Below, piece after piece: positions 4,731-5,823 of a stretch of 5,823 nucleotides of DNA. Source of the DNA: Gammaproteobacteria bacterium. GTDB lineage: Bacteria; Pseudomonadota; Gammaproteobacteria; Steroidobacterales; Woeseiaceae. The translations under genes were made by a program, and so were the position numbers. Below the pieces are notes generated by a model. It had not been told where the DNA came from. It made no database searches and saw nothing but the letters and a program-made list of their open reading frames with translations. Location: the NCBI GenBank assembly GCA_003645495.1, contig QNFK01000145.1, positions 1 to 5,823 of the forward strand, given 5' to 3'. Numbering within the stretch: position 1 is the first letter of the stretch; each line of letters opens with the position of its first letter.

Positions 4731-5823
4731 ATGTCTTTTAGCGTCAAATCTCTGATTATGTTCATGTTCCTGACCTTGTCGCCAGCCATATTTGCGGCTG
4801 CCGACGAGGACCGGGAAGCCGTTCGCTTCGCGGTCGAGAATCTGCTGCAATCCGGCCAGCTCAGTATCGGCAATGTAGATATAGCAGCTGGTGAGCTGCT
4901 CGCTGAATTTTACGAGCGACGGGACTATGCGCCGGCGTGGACGGACAATAACAAAGCAGCTCAACTGGTCCGGTTAATCGAGGCCACTGAACTGGACGGA
5001 CTGGATCCATCTGACTATCACTTTGATGCTGTGAAGGGTTTTCAGTTATCACTCGCTGCCGGGCGCCTCACCACAGCAGCAGATATTGCGGACGCTGACC
5101 TGGTCTTGACAGACAGCCTGATCAGGCTTGGCTATCACCAGCGGTTTGGCAAGGTGAACCCGTACTCACTTGATCCGCACTGGAATTTTCGTCGTGAGCT
5201 AAACGGCAAGAACCCGGCTGTAGCAATTCAGCAGGCCATGGATTCGAACTCACTGGCAGAGTACCTGCAAGCCGTATTTCCACGTGGCTGGGTCTACACT
5301 CAACTGCGCGACGGGCTCGCACGTTATCGGGAAATTGCAGCCAGTGGTGGCTGGCCACAGATACCTGATGGTCCAACTTTACGGCCGGGAGCAACTGATT
5401 CGCGTCTCGCGACATTAATGCAAAGACTCGCGATTAGTGGCGACATGGACAATATACAAACCTTTGCGCCAGTCGCCGAGTACGACGAGGTCTTACAGGA
5501 GGGCGTACGCAATTTTCAGGAACGACATGGCCTTGATGCAGATGCCATTATCGGTCCGGCTACGATCAGTGCGCTAAATGTCTCCGCCGAAGCCCGCGTC
5601 AGGCAACTCGAAATTAACCTGGAGCGCGCCCGCTGGGTCCTGGACGATATAGAAGACGATTTCATACTGGTTAACATCGCCGGCTTTCGCGTCTACTTGA
5701 TGCGCGATCGCAAGATCGCGTGGGAATCCAAAGTGCAGGTTGGCAAGACCTACCACCAGTCCCCGGTATTTCGCGATGAAATGAAATACCTGGTTTTTAA
5801 TCCTACCTGGACCGTACCGTACA
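4731..5823 (+). CDS. ldtD: L,D-transpeptidase, LdtD/YcbB type (3' truncated by window end)
   Basis: The frame from ATG 4731 is open to the window end: 364 codons plus one base. Enzymes of this type form 3-3 cross-links in periplasmic peptidoglycan. Residues 1-22 are a signal peptide (KSLIMFMFLTLSPAIFA). Residues 35-240 match the N-terminal scaffold region of the family (FYERRDYAPAWTDN near 60-73, LDGLDPSDYHF near 88-98). Residues 248-284 are a PG_binding_1 domain (LQEGVRNFQERHGLDADAIIGPATISAL). Residues 293-308 carry the LEINLERARWVLDD helix that precedes the catalytic part. The YkuD domain begins near 311 (FILVNIAGFRVYLMRD, VQVGKTYHQSPVFRDEMKYLVFNPTWTVPY). The active-site His and Cys would lie beyond the end; E. 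coli LdtD has about 615 residues. AGGG at 4717-4720 lies 10 nt before the start. It is divergent from mepK. The symbol is assigned by domain order and the MepK neighbour. Confidence 0.93.
   Translation, partial: MSFSVKSLIMFMFLTLSPAIFAAADEDREAVRFAVENLLQSGQLSIGNVDIAAGELLAEFYERRDYAPAWTDNNKAAQLVRLIEATELDGLDPSDYHFDAVKGFQLSLAAGRLTTAADIADADLVLTDSLIRLGYHQRFGKVNPYSLDPHWNFRRELNGKNPAVAIQQAMDSNSLAEYLQAVFPRGWVYTQLRDGLARYREIAASGGWPQIPDGPTLRPGATDSRLATLMQRLAISGDMDNIQTFAPVAEYDEVLQEGVRNFQERHGLDADAIIGPATISALNVSAEARVRQLEINLERARWVLDDIEDDFILVNIAGFRVYLMRDRKIAWESKVQVGKTYHQSPVFRDEMKYLVFNPTWTVPY

Noticed and set aside
4685..5756. Several minus-strand open frames of 60-97 codons opposite the L,D-transpeptidase
   Set aside because: The + strand here encodes one continuous, domain-rich L,D-transpeptidase from 4731 to the window end. 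The antisense frames show no family features or start signals.

Overview
The window looks like a chromosomal segment of a free-living Gammaproteobacterium. The evidence is moderate GC by eye, Gram-negative envelope enzymes of LdtD/YcbB and MepK/YcbK type, and REP-type palindromes that start with the GTAG signature. I cannot name the genus from sequence alone. There is no sign of a phage, plasmid, CRISPR array, insertion sequence or defence island.

Layout. Positions 1-61 hold the tail of a rightward gene that runs into a strong intrinsic terminator at 89-119. Positions 278-1072 (+) encode an orphan protein with one membrane anchor and a TonB-like layout but no recognisable TonB domain. It converges on a TetR-family regulator at 1107-1784 (-). 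The regulator is divergent from a MAPEG-family membrane protein of the prostaglandin E synthase-1 type at 1878-2351 (+). The 93-bp gap between them carries a good sigma70 promoter for tetR and two palindromes that could be TetR operators. A degenerate REP-like palindrome follows the MAPEG gene. Positions 2499-3986 (+) encode an exported phospholipase D / cardiolipin synthase C-like protein with two intact HKD motifs. It is preceded by a perfect 15-bp palindrome that abuts its ribosome binding site. A REPIN-like element (two 25-bp arms, perfectly inverted) lies at 4002-4066.

The right end carries a peptidoglycan pair facing outward from a 56-bp gap: a MepK/YcbK-type murein endopeptidase at 4129-4674 (-), and the first 364 codons of an LdtD/YcbB-type L,D-transpeptidase from 4731 (+), which runs off the window before its catalytic Cys. 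In E. coli the corresponding enzymes cleave and form 3-3 cross-links, so the two genes probably balance one kind of bond.

Overall the window is envelope-centred (lipid, membrane and murein enzymes). The least explained items are the orphan 264-aa protein and several undescribed palindromes at gene starts. I see no convincing new multi-gene system.
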